A stretch of 64,000 bases of DNA, taken from assembly GCA_964017195.1 (NCBI GenBank), contig OZ024895.1:18503034-18567033 (forward strand), in the 5' to 3' direction. This DNA is from Siderastrea radians (lineage: Eukaryota > Cnidaria > Anthozoa > Scleractinia > Rhizangiidae). Under the pieces are notes generated by a model. That model was not told the origin of the DNA and made no database searches. It saw only the letters and a program-made list of their open reading frames with translations. Both the position numbers and the translations under genes were made by a program. This document shows, piece after piece, positions 22,290-34,507 of the stretch (positions are counted from its first letter, which is position 1; each line of letters begins with the position of its first letter).

Positions 22290-23270
22290 TTTACTTCTGT
22301 CAAACTGAATCGTTTTCTTAAAGAAGCTAAACTTTTAAAAAAACCTCTTTTTCAAAAGCAACGGTGGTCATGCCACTTTCCGGCAAGAAAAACACTGGTT
22401 GCCCAAAAGTGCCGCGCGGTTTCCCGCCAAGAAAAGATGCACTCTTCATCCCCCCCCCTGTCGGGTTGTCTTAGAACTCCCCTCCCCCTCCCCCAGAGTC
22501 TGGGGTGTACGTTGACGTCACAACCGAAATTTCTCGGATCGATAGGTTACCAAATTTGCTTAGCAATAGTGCTCCGCTGGTGCGCTGGAGCGCTAGCGTG
22601 CAGGCTCTTCTATAATTAAGCTAATGCCCATACGCTCGTTATCGTTGCTTTCGATGCATGGGCTTGTGCTTGTGTTGCAGGCATTAAATGCTTGTGCTTA
22701 TGTAAAATGCGTACCTTTTACTTGTGGATCAAGCGATATTGAGATTGAGTGACCGACTGCAACTGCACCAAAGTAAAGGTGTCTCATTAACACAGTCCTT
22801 ACTATTATTTATATTAAAACCTATGTATGTAAAAGAAGTTACACACAGAGACAGGGAACAACTTCGCTATGGCTAAGGGCGAATTAGCTTTGCTTATTCC
22901 TATCTTTCATTTTGAGTTTTGTTTGAAGAACACTTTAAAATCAGTGAATAAATTATTGTTTTCCATATGGATTGCCAGCAGTAACCAGTTAATGTCCCTT
23001 TTCAAATGATAATTCATGGTAATTTCTCAACGTACTTAGCATTGCTAATGCGTAACGTTTAGCAAGGGAGGGAGGGGGAACTAAGTTTAGTAAATATCCA
23101 TAAAAGCACTGATCATAACATAAAACCTCTCCAATATGCTCAACTTCTGCCGTCGTTAAGGAACACTAAATACTGGGCCATGAACAATTTCGCTCGTGCG
23201 CAACGTGATTGGTTCTTTCTTTGCCTACGAGAGTTCTTAGAAAACAGGAAAGTACAAAAATGGTCATACG
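22290..23270. other. Intergenic, nothing recognised
   Basis: No gene features. C-rich runs near 22450 and 22480 only. Confidence 0.4.
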
Positions 23271-23288
23271 AGCCATGGCTTTGACCAT

Positions 23289-23600
23289 CTTTGATTTGAA
23301 TCAAAGGTGTAAAAAAGTTGCACTACTATCTTTGATAGGCGAGTGAAAGGTGTTGGAGCGCCTTTAACATTATCTTTTACACAACTTTGATGCGCATCAA
23401 AGGCACCAGGCCTTTGACGCGAAGCCAAGGGCATGAACGGTACCTTTGACGCGCATTTGAAAGTAACTTTGCGATAGCTTTCATACAGGTCAAAGGCGTA
23501 CTACATTTGACGCAAATCTAATACGGCCTTTAACAACTTTTGGCACGGGTCAAATGTTTGGCAAAGACGGCCTTTATCACCTGTAACATATGTCAAAGTC
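23289..23600. promoter_or_regulatory. Homotypic cluster of TCF/LEF-like CTTTGAT motifs
   Basis: CTTTGAT or its complement ATCAAAG occurs exactly at 23289, 23300, 23330, 23385 and 23396. Two of these pairs form palindromes; CTTTGATGCGCATCAAAG at 23385-23402 is perfect. CCTTTGACGCG-type variants continue to about 23600. CTTTGAT is the core of the TCF/LEF (Wnt effector) site. The block lies 0.5 kb upstream of the first peptide-gene unit. It could equally be a degenerate palindromic repeat without regulatory role. Confidence 0.4.
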
Positions 23601-24079
23601 GAGTGGTAAGGGCGAATGATTGTGTTCGTAAAATGGCTCATTATGCCTGCCGGCAGTGATCGTAAAATTTTCCCATCATGCGCATAATTTATGCTGCTTG
23701 GAGAAAGCTATTATGCTCTTATATTTTAATGACCTTTACTAGAGTTACGATCTCCAATTTTGACAAATCTTACGGCGAAAAAAATGTTACTAATATTGTA
23801 AACATAACCGAATATTACAGCTATTACAGACAGGGGACAATGGAAGACAAGGAGCTCTATCAGAGGTATAGGATTACAAAAGTATTTTTGAGATGAAGTA
23901 AAAAAATTATACAAAAACGGGCTGCGGCTCAACCTACAGGTTATGGCTGCGTGTTCCTTAACTTGCATCATACCACATTATGGAATTTTTAGGAAACAAT
24001 CCCGCAGTCTTCACAACCCTTTTATCAAAAGACATCGTTTATGACTCGTGTATGCGTGGTGTAATAAACTGTTTCAGAG

Positions 24080-24532
24080 TGAATCCGATGAGTTTTAGTA
24101 GTCAGTATTGTCCTCTATCTACATGGAAGGATTAAAAAAAAATTTTTATGTTTCATGTAATTTTGCATATGCGAATGAGTTTTAAAACAACTGTGTAACT
24201 AACCCATTTCACCTGAGTAGGTTGGCCTTTATAAATTAGGCCTGTAGATTGCCTTTTAATGGTTGCCGGAACCGTCCAAACCATTGTTTTAACTTGTGCA
24301 CTTGGTTGTCCATTCGGATTTTAAGACCTCTTTAAATGCAGTAATGCTGCTTTTCGTAAGGATTGCTAGTAGCAATTAGAGAGTTTACCTTTAAGAATGA
24401 CATAATAGTTTATAACTTCCCATAATTTTTGCATAATTTCCCAACTTAGAATTGGCAATGTGCGACTTTGATCAATAACAAGAAGAGGACGTGGGAGCTG
24501 CAGACCCTCGATTCTGTTAACGAAGGGGAAAG
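24080..24532 (+). promoter_or_regulatory. Peptide gene unit 1: promoter region and 5' untranslated exon
   Basis: This stretch aligns with 33710-34415 and 40780-41251. All three have TTTCACC.GAGT..GTNGGC, AGAATTGG(C/T)A(A/T)T, then a short exon ending at a donor (AAAG|GTAAGTAA here, exon end 24532). The exon start is not determined. Conservation in all three units marks it as the shared promoter and first exon of the family. Confidence 0.5.
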
Positions 24533-24984
24533 GTAAGTAACAATCCCTTAAAAGCGCTGTTTATAATTGAAAATTTTTCAAATCTTTATAAATCCTGCCG
24601 TCATGAAAGGATATTTGTAATCTTCCCTTTGTTTAAAACTGCTTCCATAATATTAAATATTAAATTAAAGTTACCTTTATTATTACAGCTAGTGTTGTAT
24701 GATAGTTGGTTTTGTATGATATTTGTAATCTCTTTTTTTCCTTCTTCTTCCCCCACCTCTACTGGTTTTCTACTTGTGGATGGAAATATATTCTCGGGAC
24801 CAATTTACTTACTCTGAGATATAATGCAGCTGTTGTTGTCGCTTATACTCAACCGGATTATGTCTTTCCTTGTTCATAATAGATTTCGGATGCAGAATAG
24901 TTACAATGAGCTCCGAACGCAAGCAATGAAAAGCCTTCTACTGCACGATACTTGACCACTTACTGCTGTGTTTGCTTTATAAAC

Positions 24985-25262
24985 AACCCGGGGGGGATTA
25001 CTTCTCGAATATTTGGGTGGGGGTGTGCGGTGCGCTTCTGGAAATCCTTGCCCTATTTCAGGCCATAATATGTGATTTTCCCTACCCTATTTCAGACCTG
25101 ACCCAAATATTAATACCCTATTTCAGACCAGACCCTAACCCTATTTCGCTTGTGTAAACATTTGAGAAAGGCTTCAAATTCCCAACGTTAATCAAACCTC
25201 AGCTCTGGCGCCGCACATACCTGTATAGCTTATATAAGGGAATACCCCCTCCCCCCGGGATA
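24985..25262. repeat. Repeat element with CCCTATTTCAGACC units and CCCGGGGGG ends
   Basis: The ends CCCGGGGGGGATTA and (complement) CCCGGGGGGAGGGGGTATTCC are partly inverted. Inside, the phrase CCCTATTTCAGACC or a close variant occurs four times. It lies in the intron between the 5' exon and leader exon of unit 1 and is absent at the matching place in units 2 and 3. Confidence 0.55.
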
Positions 25263-25608
25263 AAAGAATCCTTCTTATGCAGTTTTTAACACTGAGCCCT
25301 TTTCTCCCCCATACGATTTCAACCTTCGTAAGATTTTCACTCGTTATTGGCCAATGTTGTCCTATTTTCCCTCTGCTTTGGAATCATTGTTGAGGCCAAT
25401 TCATCGCGCGTTACGCCAGGATCTAGAATGGTGTGAAAGGGAAATCGGATGGTTTTGCAGTAAATTAAAAGGGTTCTCTATTTCTAGAGAAGGACTATCA
25501 TCTAATTTAAAGAAGTTAGGAGAATTTGAATACTGACCTTTGAATTTGAATGACGTGTTTTTTCGGTAATCTGTCAGTTTCTGTGCTGATTTAATTTATC
25601 TTTTTCAG

Positions 25609-25650
25609 ATTAGTGTTAGTCGTCTACTTTTACTGTTCATTGATTTCATA
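25609..25650 (+). pseudogene. Decayed duplicate of the leader-exon start (unit 1)
   Basis: After a TTTTTCAG acceptor, the bases ATTAGTGTTAGTCGTCTAC and TACTGTTCATTGATTTC repeat the start of the true leader exon at 25726 (ATTTGTGTTGATCGTCTAC...), but no ATG or leader coding follows. Likely a small local duplication. Confidence 0.5.
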
Positions 25651-25725
25651 ATACTATCAGGTCTTATTTAGAGCCACTTAAGGTCACGCTTCTTCCTTAT
25701 CTGCTTGCTGACCGATCTTTTTTAG

Positions 25726-25836
25726 ATTTGTGTTGATCGTCTACGTTCGCTGTTCATGGATTCGCCATGAAGGCTGTATGCTTTGTTATTCTTGCTCTTC
25801 TGGTTGTGTCCGTCGCAGCACGAACCAGTCGAAAAG
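25726..25836 (+). pseudogene. Cysteine-rich peptide gene unit 1: leader exon without a mature exon
   Basis: An acceptor TTTTTTAG, an ATG at 25767 and a donor AAAAG|GTAAAT bound a 23-residue leader, MKAVCFVILALLVVSVAA followed by RTSRK. It has the same length and phase as the leaders of units 2 and 3. It is a clear secretion signal with a short basic propeptide. No mature-peptide exon was found downstream. At the matching position a 459 bp MITE (26619-27077) follows unit-like sequence ending near 26610, and the homology is lost until the terminal exon at 32317. That exon also lacks the AATAAA found in the other units. Unit 1 is therefore probably a broken copy, unless a diverged exon was missed. 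Confidence 0.6.
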
Positions 25837-26618
25837 GTAAATACAATACTGCAAATTTATCCTAGTTATGATGTATTGTCAAAGTAAATAATGAGCATTA
25901 AAGTATTACGGGTTGCAGGGGAAGGGGATGGGGGGTTGGGAGAAACAAAATCCTTATGGCTGCCCCAAACTTTCCCTTCACATCTGTAAACAGTCCTATT
26001 CAATCTGGCTCTCTTATGGTCTGCAAACATCGTTGGCGGTGACCCAGCCATTCCCCCCTCCATGCCTTCAAAGGCAATGTTATTCATTGAAACGAGGTGG
26101 GTGCATAGTGCGTCCAAAAAGGTATCTTTGGGGTTAGTAACAAGAGTTGATGACCCAACGTATCATAAACTCCGGCATTCACGTAGGAATCATCAACTCA
26201 GTGACGTGGGAAATACGTCTTAATTTTCCGAAGAGTTTCTATGTTGGTTTCTCGATTTCTTCAATGTACTTAAGAAAACCATCAAAATTAACTCTAAAGT
26301 AAACGTAAAAGTTACTTCAGCAAAGTTAACAATTTAAAAAAAAACATTTTGACAAAACATGTTTGTCAAATTATGGTTGCCATAGGAAAGTCAAGTAAAT
26401 TACAATAACAATGGCATGTTCATGTTATACCAAATTACTACCAGAATAGTTTTCGAAAGCCACTAAGATTTGTGGCATATCATTTTGCTTTAATATCAGT
26501 AAACATATAGCTGTGGAAGTCGGCGAGGGCACATCACCCCCCCCCCCCTTCCCGAACTAAATAGGGTAACGGTCCTTTGAAGTAACAATTCTCTTCACCG
26601 CCAAAAAAGCTAAGTAAT

Positions 26619-27077
26619 CAATAGGCGCTCAGGACAACAATATCCCGTGTTTGGAAGGTGTATTTCACAAATTACATGCTAAATTTGAAAGTCGCACGTG
26701 AAGCGTGGTCGAAACGGCTGATTACTTTTTACTTTTAAAAGTTTTAAAAACCCCTTGCTGATAATACTAAAAATGTGCTACACATAGTGACATTTCAAAT
26801 ATCAACCTTCAATACTACCAGAGGGTGTCAAAAAGACGTCCATTTAGATTTTTAGTTTTCAAGATAAAATTGCAAAAGTAAATGTGTTTTTTGTTGTTCA
26901 ATTTATTTAACCACGTGTGGTTTTTCCCGGTAAGGTATTGGTGCTAAAACTAGCTAAAACTGGCGTAAATCACAAGTTCTGCATTTCGCACGCTTCACGT
27001 GCGATTTTTAAATTTCGCATGTAATTTGTCAAATACACCTCCCATACACGGGATATCATTGTCCTGAGCGCCTATTG
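26619..27077. mobile_element. 459 bp MITE with ~90 bp terminal inverted repeats
   Basis: The left arm (26619-26708) starts CAATAGGCGCTCAGGACAA and contains ATATCCCGTGT, GTGTATTT.ACAAATTACATGC and GCACGTGAAGCGTG. The right arm (26989-27077) is its complement with few changes. No coding capacity. It sits in unit 1 where the mature-peptide exon would be expected further along. Confidence 0.8.
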
Positions 27078-29030
27078 TGCAAGTCTTCCAATCAAAAGAG
27101 ATCAGAAATTTGCATTCGCGAACAGTTCGTCACACGGATGGCTCGATGTGGTGGAGAGATTGAAAATGGCGATTTTGATAAGGGAAAGAACGCGAACGTT
27201 GGACTTTTTTGGTATGTATTTGTTGTTACGATATAAAGCCATTGGTCTCTTAAAGAATTTTGAAGAGAGGTGCCAAAATTCGAGATTTACAGCAAATAAA
27301 AAACTTTGAATCCGTCACGTGACAGCCAACAGCCAAACTTTCGCTTCGCTTATTAAGTGTTAGGTGCAAATAATCAAGGACGTTTATTCTCGTTTAAAAC
27401 CCTTCAAATCACCCCAAAAGGCCATTAAATAGTAACAGAAACTCATAAGGAATGAAACGTGTAACTCGCATATGTAGGTTTTGACTGATGCTCGTAATTG
27501 TTCATTTTCGCAAGTACCATATTTGGAACATGAGGAGAAAGAGAACTGACCAATCAATTTCGTGAACGACGTGACGTAATTTCACACCAAGTTCGCCTGC
27601 TTGCTCAAAGAATGGCTGACAAACAGGGGGAAAACAAGCCGACAAAGCTTTCAAACGTTGGAACGCAAAGCGAAAAGAAATACTGGTTTCGAAGACCGAG
27701 AAGGAAATTTTTCAGGCAACAAAATTGGTAATTGAAACAACATCGAGCAAACCGCTGGGGTTAGAAGTAGGTCAGACTGCGAAGCCAAACCAAACTAGTC
27801 TAGCGTTGTGTTTACGATTTCTTTCACCATGGCACTATCAAGAAATGTTCACAAAAGGTAGGTTTTACAAGGAAAACTTTTGACACCAAAATATCAAGAC
27901 ATGATACAAAAATATTTAACACAGTAAAATTGAAGAGAACCGTTTAATAATATTTAAGTGTCACTTGTCACACATTTTCGGTTGTTCGTTCAAGCTAAAT
28001 AATTAACTGAATAAGAAAGGACGACATTTTTTCGGCTTTATAAGCTTACTACACAAAATAACGCTGCAGTTGATGTAGCTCTGAGTTCAATCAGCTCCAA
28101 ATCTTCAAATAAAGAGATTGTAATGCAAAATAAGTTGAATGTTTGATTCATTGTTGTTTTGACACATTCCGTCCGCCGTCTCTGAACCTGTAACCACCAC
28201 TACGTTTTGTGTTCGTTTCCACTCTCCATCTTCAATGCTGAAATCGTACTGTAGCTTTAGTCCACTTTGGACGATGAACACAACAATTTTTCAGGAAACG
28301 TCAAACCTGTACCACATCTTAGAGCCAATATTTGGAAGACTTTTTCAAAAAATTATTCTCGGATGTTCACTTCGGAGCAGTTTTATTGATCCATTCAGCT
28401 TTGCAAAGAAACGCTGCAACACGGTTTTGGCGCCTTTTTCTTTCAGTCATGTGATCGATTTTCTCTTTTATCCTTTCTCGTTTTTTTTTTCTCGTTCTTT
28501 CTTGATTTTTTGGTAACTAGTAATTGAGTTTTGGATCAACTGCGCATTTGTATCGCTTATAAGTTCAATTTTCAACGCAAGCGAAATGAACTGCAGCATC
28601 CTGCCGAAAAACTACTTTCAGTAAGCTCATAATCGTTCAGTTAAGTTTCACAACGCTGGGCCGGGTTTGGGCCAAACCCAGCGTTGTGAAACTTTAACTT
28701 TTGTAATTTACCGAACACTTTTGCCAAGTATGTTGCCATTTTCAGCTCACAACTCGTACGTAGACTTGAGCGAGGGGTTTCCATATATGGTAGTTTGAAA
28801 AATGAATATTCACGAGCATAAAACGGGAGTTGCACGTTTCAACCCCTTATGAGTTTCTGATAGCAAGTAATACAACACAGAAACAAGGTGAACCATTTAT
28901 TAATGTGAATTATTTCGCATTTATGGAAATTAAAGCGTATTTGTTGCATTTTTCATACAAACGCTTATATTTTGCCCAGGTTATAATATATGCAAAATGG
29001 AACAGGTTAATATATGCACTCCTCTCAAAG
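27078..29030. other. Intergenic/intronic sequence, no gene recognised
   Basis: The stretch 28110-28190 (AAAATAAGTTGAAT, CATTCCGTCCGC) resembles 42160-42235 in unit 3, so some unit-related sequence persists. A strong palindrome at 28641-28697 has arms TTAAGTTTCACAACGCTGG. A short frame from ATG 27612 (MADKQGENKPTKLSNV) ends after ~38 codons. No family recognised. Confidence 0.4.
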
Positions 29031-29033
29031 TGA

Positions 29034-31097
29034 GCTTTAGCTTCCTGTGGTGTAACGATCAAGAAAATTAAGTGCAAATACTATTCAGAAAACTATGAAT
29101 TGAGTCAAGGTGTAAGGCAAGGGGATCCACTCTCCCTTTACCTCTTTATCGTCTCGATCGAATTATTGGCAACTGCCATTCGTTCATGCGCTTATATAAA
29201 TGGCATTAAGATAGACTCAAAGGAATTTAGAATTGTCCAATACGCAGATGATTTAACTGCCTTCGTATCAGACATCAAATCGGCACAAAGTCTTTTCAAA
29301 TTACTTGATCGATTTGAAAAGTGGTCTGGTTCAAAGGTTAACTACACAAAGACCGAGGCGATGTGGATTGGTGCTACTCGTAACAATACTGAAACACCTC
29401 TGGCATTAACGTGGTGTAAAACTGTGAAAGCATTAGGTGTTTATTTCAGTCATAATAAAGAAGAATTGTTGCAAAAGAATTTCTACGACATGCTCAAGGG
29501 AATAAAATCACTGGTGCGCTTGTGGAGTTGGAGAGGCCTCTCGTTATTTGGTAAAGTCACAATCATTAAGAGTCTCTTGCTTCCTAAGGTTTCCTATATT
29601 GCTTCTGTTATCCCTTCCCCAGCGGAGTTCGTTAAATCCCTTCAAGCTGTCATATTTAACTTTCTCTGGAAGGGTCCTGATAAAATTGCAAGAACGGCTG
29701 CAATTAATAATACGGAATATGGCGGCTTAAATGTAACTGATTTCGAGACTTCGATTAAGTCTGCCAGACTCGCTTGGATTACTAGATTTTTTAGAGAAGA
29801 ATCCTACCCCTGGAAAGCCTACCTTTTGTATTTATTAAAAGATTTTGGTGGTGACTTCTTTCTTTATTGCAATTATAACATTAATGATTATAATATTTGT
29901 TCAGATTTTTACAAGGAAATGCTACTCTGGTGGTCCGATCTTCGTGCTAAATATGATACATCTTCATCGTATAAATTTGTTATTTGGAATAATCACGAAG
30001 TTAGAGTGAACGATAAACCGATTTTACTACCCAAACTATATCAAGGCCAATATAATTTTCTCGAGTGACTTAAGATTTGATATTAGTAACACCTTATCTT
30101 CAACTCTCGCCAAAGAAAATGGCTTACACGATTCCAACTTTCTGACGTGGACTGGTGTTCGATGTGCTATACCGAGGGACTTGAGGGTTTGTCCAGTTAA
30201 CGGAAACCGTATCAGAACATTACAATTCCAGATCGGTGACAAATTATTTAACCCCGCGTTGAGCAAATGTAAAGATTTTTACGCTCTTCTCATAGCTGAT
30301 AAAGCGACACAGTCAAGAGGCTTCACGAAGTTGAAATCGAAATTTTGTTTGGATGATGAAGATGTAAGAAACGCTTTTTCTTTAATTAAGTCAACTATCT
30401 TCGAAACATTCGTGCAATGTTTTCAGTTTAAAATACTCAATGATATTACATTTACTAACTTTCTCTTAGCTAAAATTGGTTTGATCCCGAGTGACCTCTG
30501 TACTTTCTGTAATAGTTTTCCAGAAACTATTGACCATTTATTCTTTGAGTGTTTTTACTCGAGCAAGTTTTGGGAACAGTTTGAATCTTATTGGTCTTTG
30601 TTATCCTTAGGGCAACGGGAAATTAGTTTAAAAACTGTCTTAATTGGTGTGATTGACACAAAATGTGACCTGCTTAATTATTAATTGTTTTAGGTAAACT
30701 ACATTTATGGAATTGTCGTAGGAATAACATTCTCCCTTTTTTCCCGTCTTTTGAAGAGTTCGTAAAAAGAAAGTTTAAGGTTGAGCAACTAATAGCCGCT
30801 AAGCACAATTGCACAAAGATGCTTAAGGCTAAATGGAAACCCTTTTTGGAAAAAAATAACTTATAATCTTGTTCCTGTAAGTTCAAGTTAATCAATTAGT
30901 AGGTACAATAAGTTCATATAGCCAAATACAACAAACTGAATGGGAAGACATAAAATATGTATTTGAGACGTACTAGTAGTTGTAGTAGTTAATGTAAAAT
31001 GTGTTGTAATGTGAAGTAAAATGTAAGTAGTTGCAGTAGAAGTAGTAGATGTAAGTAGTTAAGTGTTGTAAGTGAAGTTGTAACTCAATAAAAAAAA
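29034..31097 (+). mobile_element. 5'-truncated L1/Tx1-like LINE with reverse transcriptase fragment
   Basis: Reverse transcriptase motifs are clear: LSQGVRQGDPLS, then VQYADDLTAF (the YADD catalytic site), followed by the thumb region. A zinc-knuckle-like CTFCNSFPETIDHLFFEC lies in the C-terminal part. The reading frame shifts near 30040 and again near 30680, after which KLHLWNCRRNN runs to a stop at about 30865. The copy is therefore dead. The 5' end lacks the endonuclease and ORF1. The 3' UTR has GTAGTTR repeats and ends AATAAAAAAAAG. It lies in unit 1 of the peptide cluster. Confidence 0.85.
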
Positions 31098-31519
31098 GTG
31101 CGAATACTAAAATTATCTCTGAATTATTACTGATGCCTAAGGAAAAGAAATAAGATGGGTGACAAATAAAACTCAAGTAGTAGCTACAATCTTCGACAAA
31201 ACTAGTTGAGACAAACGCAATTATCGCGCGTATTTCTCAATTTCCCTGTATGGAAACACCCACAAGATCGCAGAAATGCTTTCCCTCCTCCCTCTCCTCA
31301 ATCAATGTTGTTTGGAAGGACTGAGGATTCATCAGGGGGTTTTTGGTGGCAAAGCAACATTGATCAGGGGGAGAGGGGGAAAGATTTGTTGTGGTGAGTG
31401 ATTTTGACGGCCAAAGTTCTCGTTCATTCCGAAGTGTCTCAACAGTTTTGTCCGAGATTGTAGCTTTAATGTATTGTTCTTTGATCTTTCGTCTGATTGA
31501 CAATGTAACCTGTAGAAGT

Positions 31520-31815
31520 ATATATATATGAAGACCATCACATTGACGATTTTTCAGCTTAAGCAGTTGAAACAAGAAACCTGAACTGAAAACTTCAGGC
31601 TTGAACGGGACTCTGCGATACTGGTGCAGTGCTCTACCCAACTGAGCTATCAAGCCAAGTGGGAGCTGGTCAATTGAAAATTCGTATTTATCCCGTACAT
31701 GGAGAGTGAATAAATATTAACATATGAAACGATCATATATTTGAACTGGGGATTAGAGATAGAAACATATGAAGACCATCGCAGTCACGATATTTTAACT
31801 TAAGCAGTTGAAATC
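31520..31815 (-). repeat. SINE-like sequence with tRNA-derived core
   Basis: On the minus strand 31656-31599 reads GGCTTGATAGCTCAGTTGGG with a shortened body and a B box GTTCAAGCC, so it is a truncated tRNA-like head. It is flanked by direct repeats TATGAAGACCATCRCA and AACTTAAGCAGTTGAAA at about 31526-31570 and 31768-31812, which belong to the repeat body. Confidence 0.5.
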
Positions 31816-32316
31816 TATGAAGTGGTCTTTATGTATTTCTATCTCTAAACCGCAATTCAAATATCTGATCATTTCATACATTGATATTCAATATAACTTG
31901 TTAAAGGCAAATCGAAATGGATTGCTCATACTTTTTAAATTTGCACGGTGGAAAAATTTGTTCTTGAGCAGCGAAAGATGTTTAGCTGTGCTCAAAGCTT
32001 GGGCTCCGCGAGAAAGGCCCAAAATAAAACTCGAAGGAGTGAAAGAACCACTTAACGATATCTCGAAAAAATGGTAAAATGACAGAAAATGTGTCACAAT
32101 GAAAATTACAACTGAACTCATTTAATTTTCTAAGTAAGAAAAACTCGAATCGAATAAGCGGGTGGAAATTTTTTGTTACTTTTAGAGTACCTCTGAACTG
32201 ATGGAAGCCTTCTCTGAGCAGAGCCAAAAGGAAGACTCTGCGCTGTCTACTGAAACAGTAGATTCCTAATACATTGCCAGTCAAGTTGCTAACAGCCTTT
32301 TCATTCTTACTTTCAG

Positions 32317-32420
32317 GTGTGTACAGATGAGATGACCGTTTCAAGCGATGCCTTGTTACAATTTTTGCTTAACTCAAACATGCTATAAAGAGTGAGTTAG
32401 TGGAAATTTTTTAAAAAACA
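32317..32420 (+). other. Peptide gene unit 1: 3' untranslated terminal exon
   Basis: After the acceptor ACTTTCAG, the sequence GTGTGTACAGATGAGATGA, then TTTCAAGCGATGCCTTGTTA, aligns with 39079 and 46104. The AATAAA signal of units 2 and 3 is replaced by AAAAACAAAG. Confidence 0.55.
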
Positions 32421-32429
32421 AAGTTTGTC

Positions 32430-33292
32430 GTTGGTCAAATTTGTCCGTTCTTTCGTCCCTTCGAGAGAGAATGATCCTCTCTTGGTGTCTTTCATAATTT
32501 TCGCGCTGGTAGGCAGCTTATTCAAAGTAGCGGCGGGGCTCGGAGAACCATGTTTTCTAAAATTTTACTATCCAGAACAGCCTAAAATTCTGCCGAAAAA
32601 GCAATTAAGCTAAAGGTTTAAGCCCACGAGTATGATCGTCCGGGCAAACGAAAATGTTTAAATTCGTGGGGAATGAATACATGATTTGAAACGAAACATG
32701 CCAAGTAATTTAGCTATGAGCACTGAATGTTCGCGGTTTTTAAGAAAATTAGTTTATATCTCTTTTTGCGTGAGTCATCCTACATTAGAACGTGACTTTC
32801 AATTAGATGCACATCTCGATGCTCTCCTCCTCATTAGAAGATTCGCAGAACGCACGCGCATGTTGTGCTTTAATGGCTTTTTGTGGACAGTCGAGATGAT
32901 ATTGGCATAGGTCGGTGTACTACACGGGCGTTTGATCACCTTTTCCGAAAGCCAAAACTATTGCCGTTTTGTGGTGAGAAACGGTGGAAAAGACAGACCT
33001 TACGGTTTGAAGCTGTTTATTCACTATTGAATTGCTCTACTTTGCGGAAATTGTGAGTGTCAATGGCGCATTTCAAGAATAACAGAACAGAACAGAATTT
33101 CAAGCATAACATAATTATTAGAATTTTGACAAAACGCGCGTGAAATTGTATAATCACGGTCGTCATCCATGTGCCAGCCCCAATATCGTTGACATAGCAA
33201 CCGAGAATTACCATGGTATATCTTTTATGCTTAGACGCAAAGTTGATGAATATTTTATTATACTGCCTCACACAGTTCCTTTTCCCAGCAAC

Positions 33293-33343
<51 letters not shown>

Positions 33344-33539
33344 GTTATTATTATTTTGGCTTTTACAAAATGATGCCAAATAGCGCTGTTAAACTACGCC
33401 GACCCCCGAGCTATATTAACAGCCTTATAAAAACCTAGTGAACCAGTGATATCTTGTAATGCAATACTATGGATTAACCGCAGACAGGCCCGGGAAAAAA
33501 ACAACAACAAGCTCTAACTAGACAAAAAATAATGCAAAA
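32430..33539. other. Spacer before unit 2, with a TTA microsatellite
   Basis: A TTA/ATT microsatellite occupies 33292-33356. No gene recognised. Short frames through the microsatellite are artefacts. Confidence 0.5.
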
Positions 33540-33709
33540 AAATGCTTGACTGATTGATTGATGGGTTGATGGGTTCGTGGATGGACTGACTGAAAAACGC
33601 ACGCACAAAACAAAACACAGAAAATGCCTTGCTTTACCCCCGTGGCTTATTACTGATGTTAACGTGGTATATTAGACCCTTTAGAGCGACTCTGGTGTAT
33701 GTTAGATTT

Positions 33710-34415
33710 TGTTGTTATCCCCCATGCATAGAGAGGTTAATAATTTACGTTTGTGTTTCAAGTAATTTTACATATGATAATGACTTTTCACAGCAATGTG
33801 TAACCTAGCCGTTTCACCAGAGTTGATAGGCTTGCATAAATTACGCCTTAAATTAGCTTATTATGGTTGCCAGCGGAGCTTTGAAAAAACTGCCTGCTGT
33901 ACTCACACTTTGCTACGAAAATGCCTCTTATGCTCTTAACCAATAAATCTTTTTTACTTGTGAGTTGTGAATTAATTCTGGTCCATTTGGTTTTTAATAC
34001 TTCTTTAAAACCAGTAATGTAATGCTTTTTATTACTTGTCTTATTTTACTTTTGTCTTCTTTTATGTACAACCTAGTCAAAGCAATTTAATTTTTTTCTA
34101 CTCAGCTCGTTTAGTTTACTTCTATTCTGGATAGCTTTTTTGCATATTTTAGTTAATTTAGTTTATAGTGTAATTTTTTTCCTATTTAATTTGGCAAAAT
34201 AAAATGGTTGTTGCTGTTTTCATGTGAAATTAGATAAATAATTCTATTGCCAGTAGTAACAAGAAAGTACCCCTTTAAGAATGACTTAATAATTCAAATT
34301 AAGGTAGATAATTTCCTAACATAGAATTGGTATTGTATAACATTGATCACTAACAAAAAGTGGACTTGGGAGTTGCGAACTGTTATTTTGCGTCAAGTTG
34401 ACGAGGGGAAAATTG
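33710..34415 (+). promoter_or_regulatory. Peptide gene unit 2: promoter region and 5' untranslated exon
   Basis: Matches 24080-24532 and 40780-41251. The exon ends AAATTG|GTGAGT at 34415. The conserved block ACATAGAATTGGTATTGT lies ~70-100 bp upstream of the donor. A 185 bp LINE fragment (34033-34217) has split the conserved region. Confidence 0.5.
34033..34217 (+). mobile_element. Severely truncated LINE 3' UTR
   Basis: The AT-rich piece contains TACTCAGCTCG and ends AATAAAATGGTTGTTGCTG. It resembles the end of the LINE at 38395-38911. The empty site is visible in unit 3, where GTAATCCTTTTAATGTG runs on without it (near 41045). Confidence 0.6.
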
Positions 34416-34460
34416 GTGAGTAGCATCCTTTTAAAAGCAGCGGTTGCGATATAACACTTT

Positions 34461-34467
34461 TATAATA

Positions 34468-34507
<40 letters not shown>
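34461..34507. repeat. AAT microsatellite
   Basis: About 15 uninterrupted AAT/ATA units. Confidence 0.9.

Noticed and set aside
28235..28516. 93-codon Phe/Ser-rich frame as a mature exon for unit 1
   Set aside because: No YDPED segment or cysteine pattern, and no matching splice acceptor phase evident.
33017..33379. Poly-asparagine / poly-isoleucine frames
   Set aside because: Readings of the TTA microsatellite.
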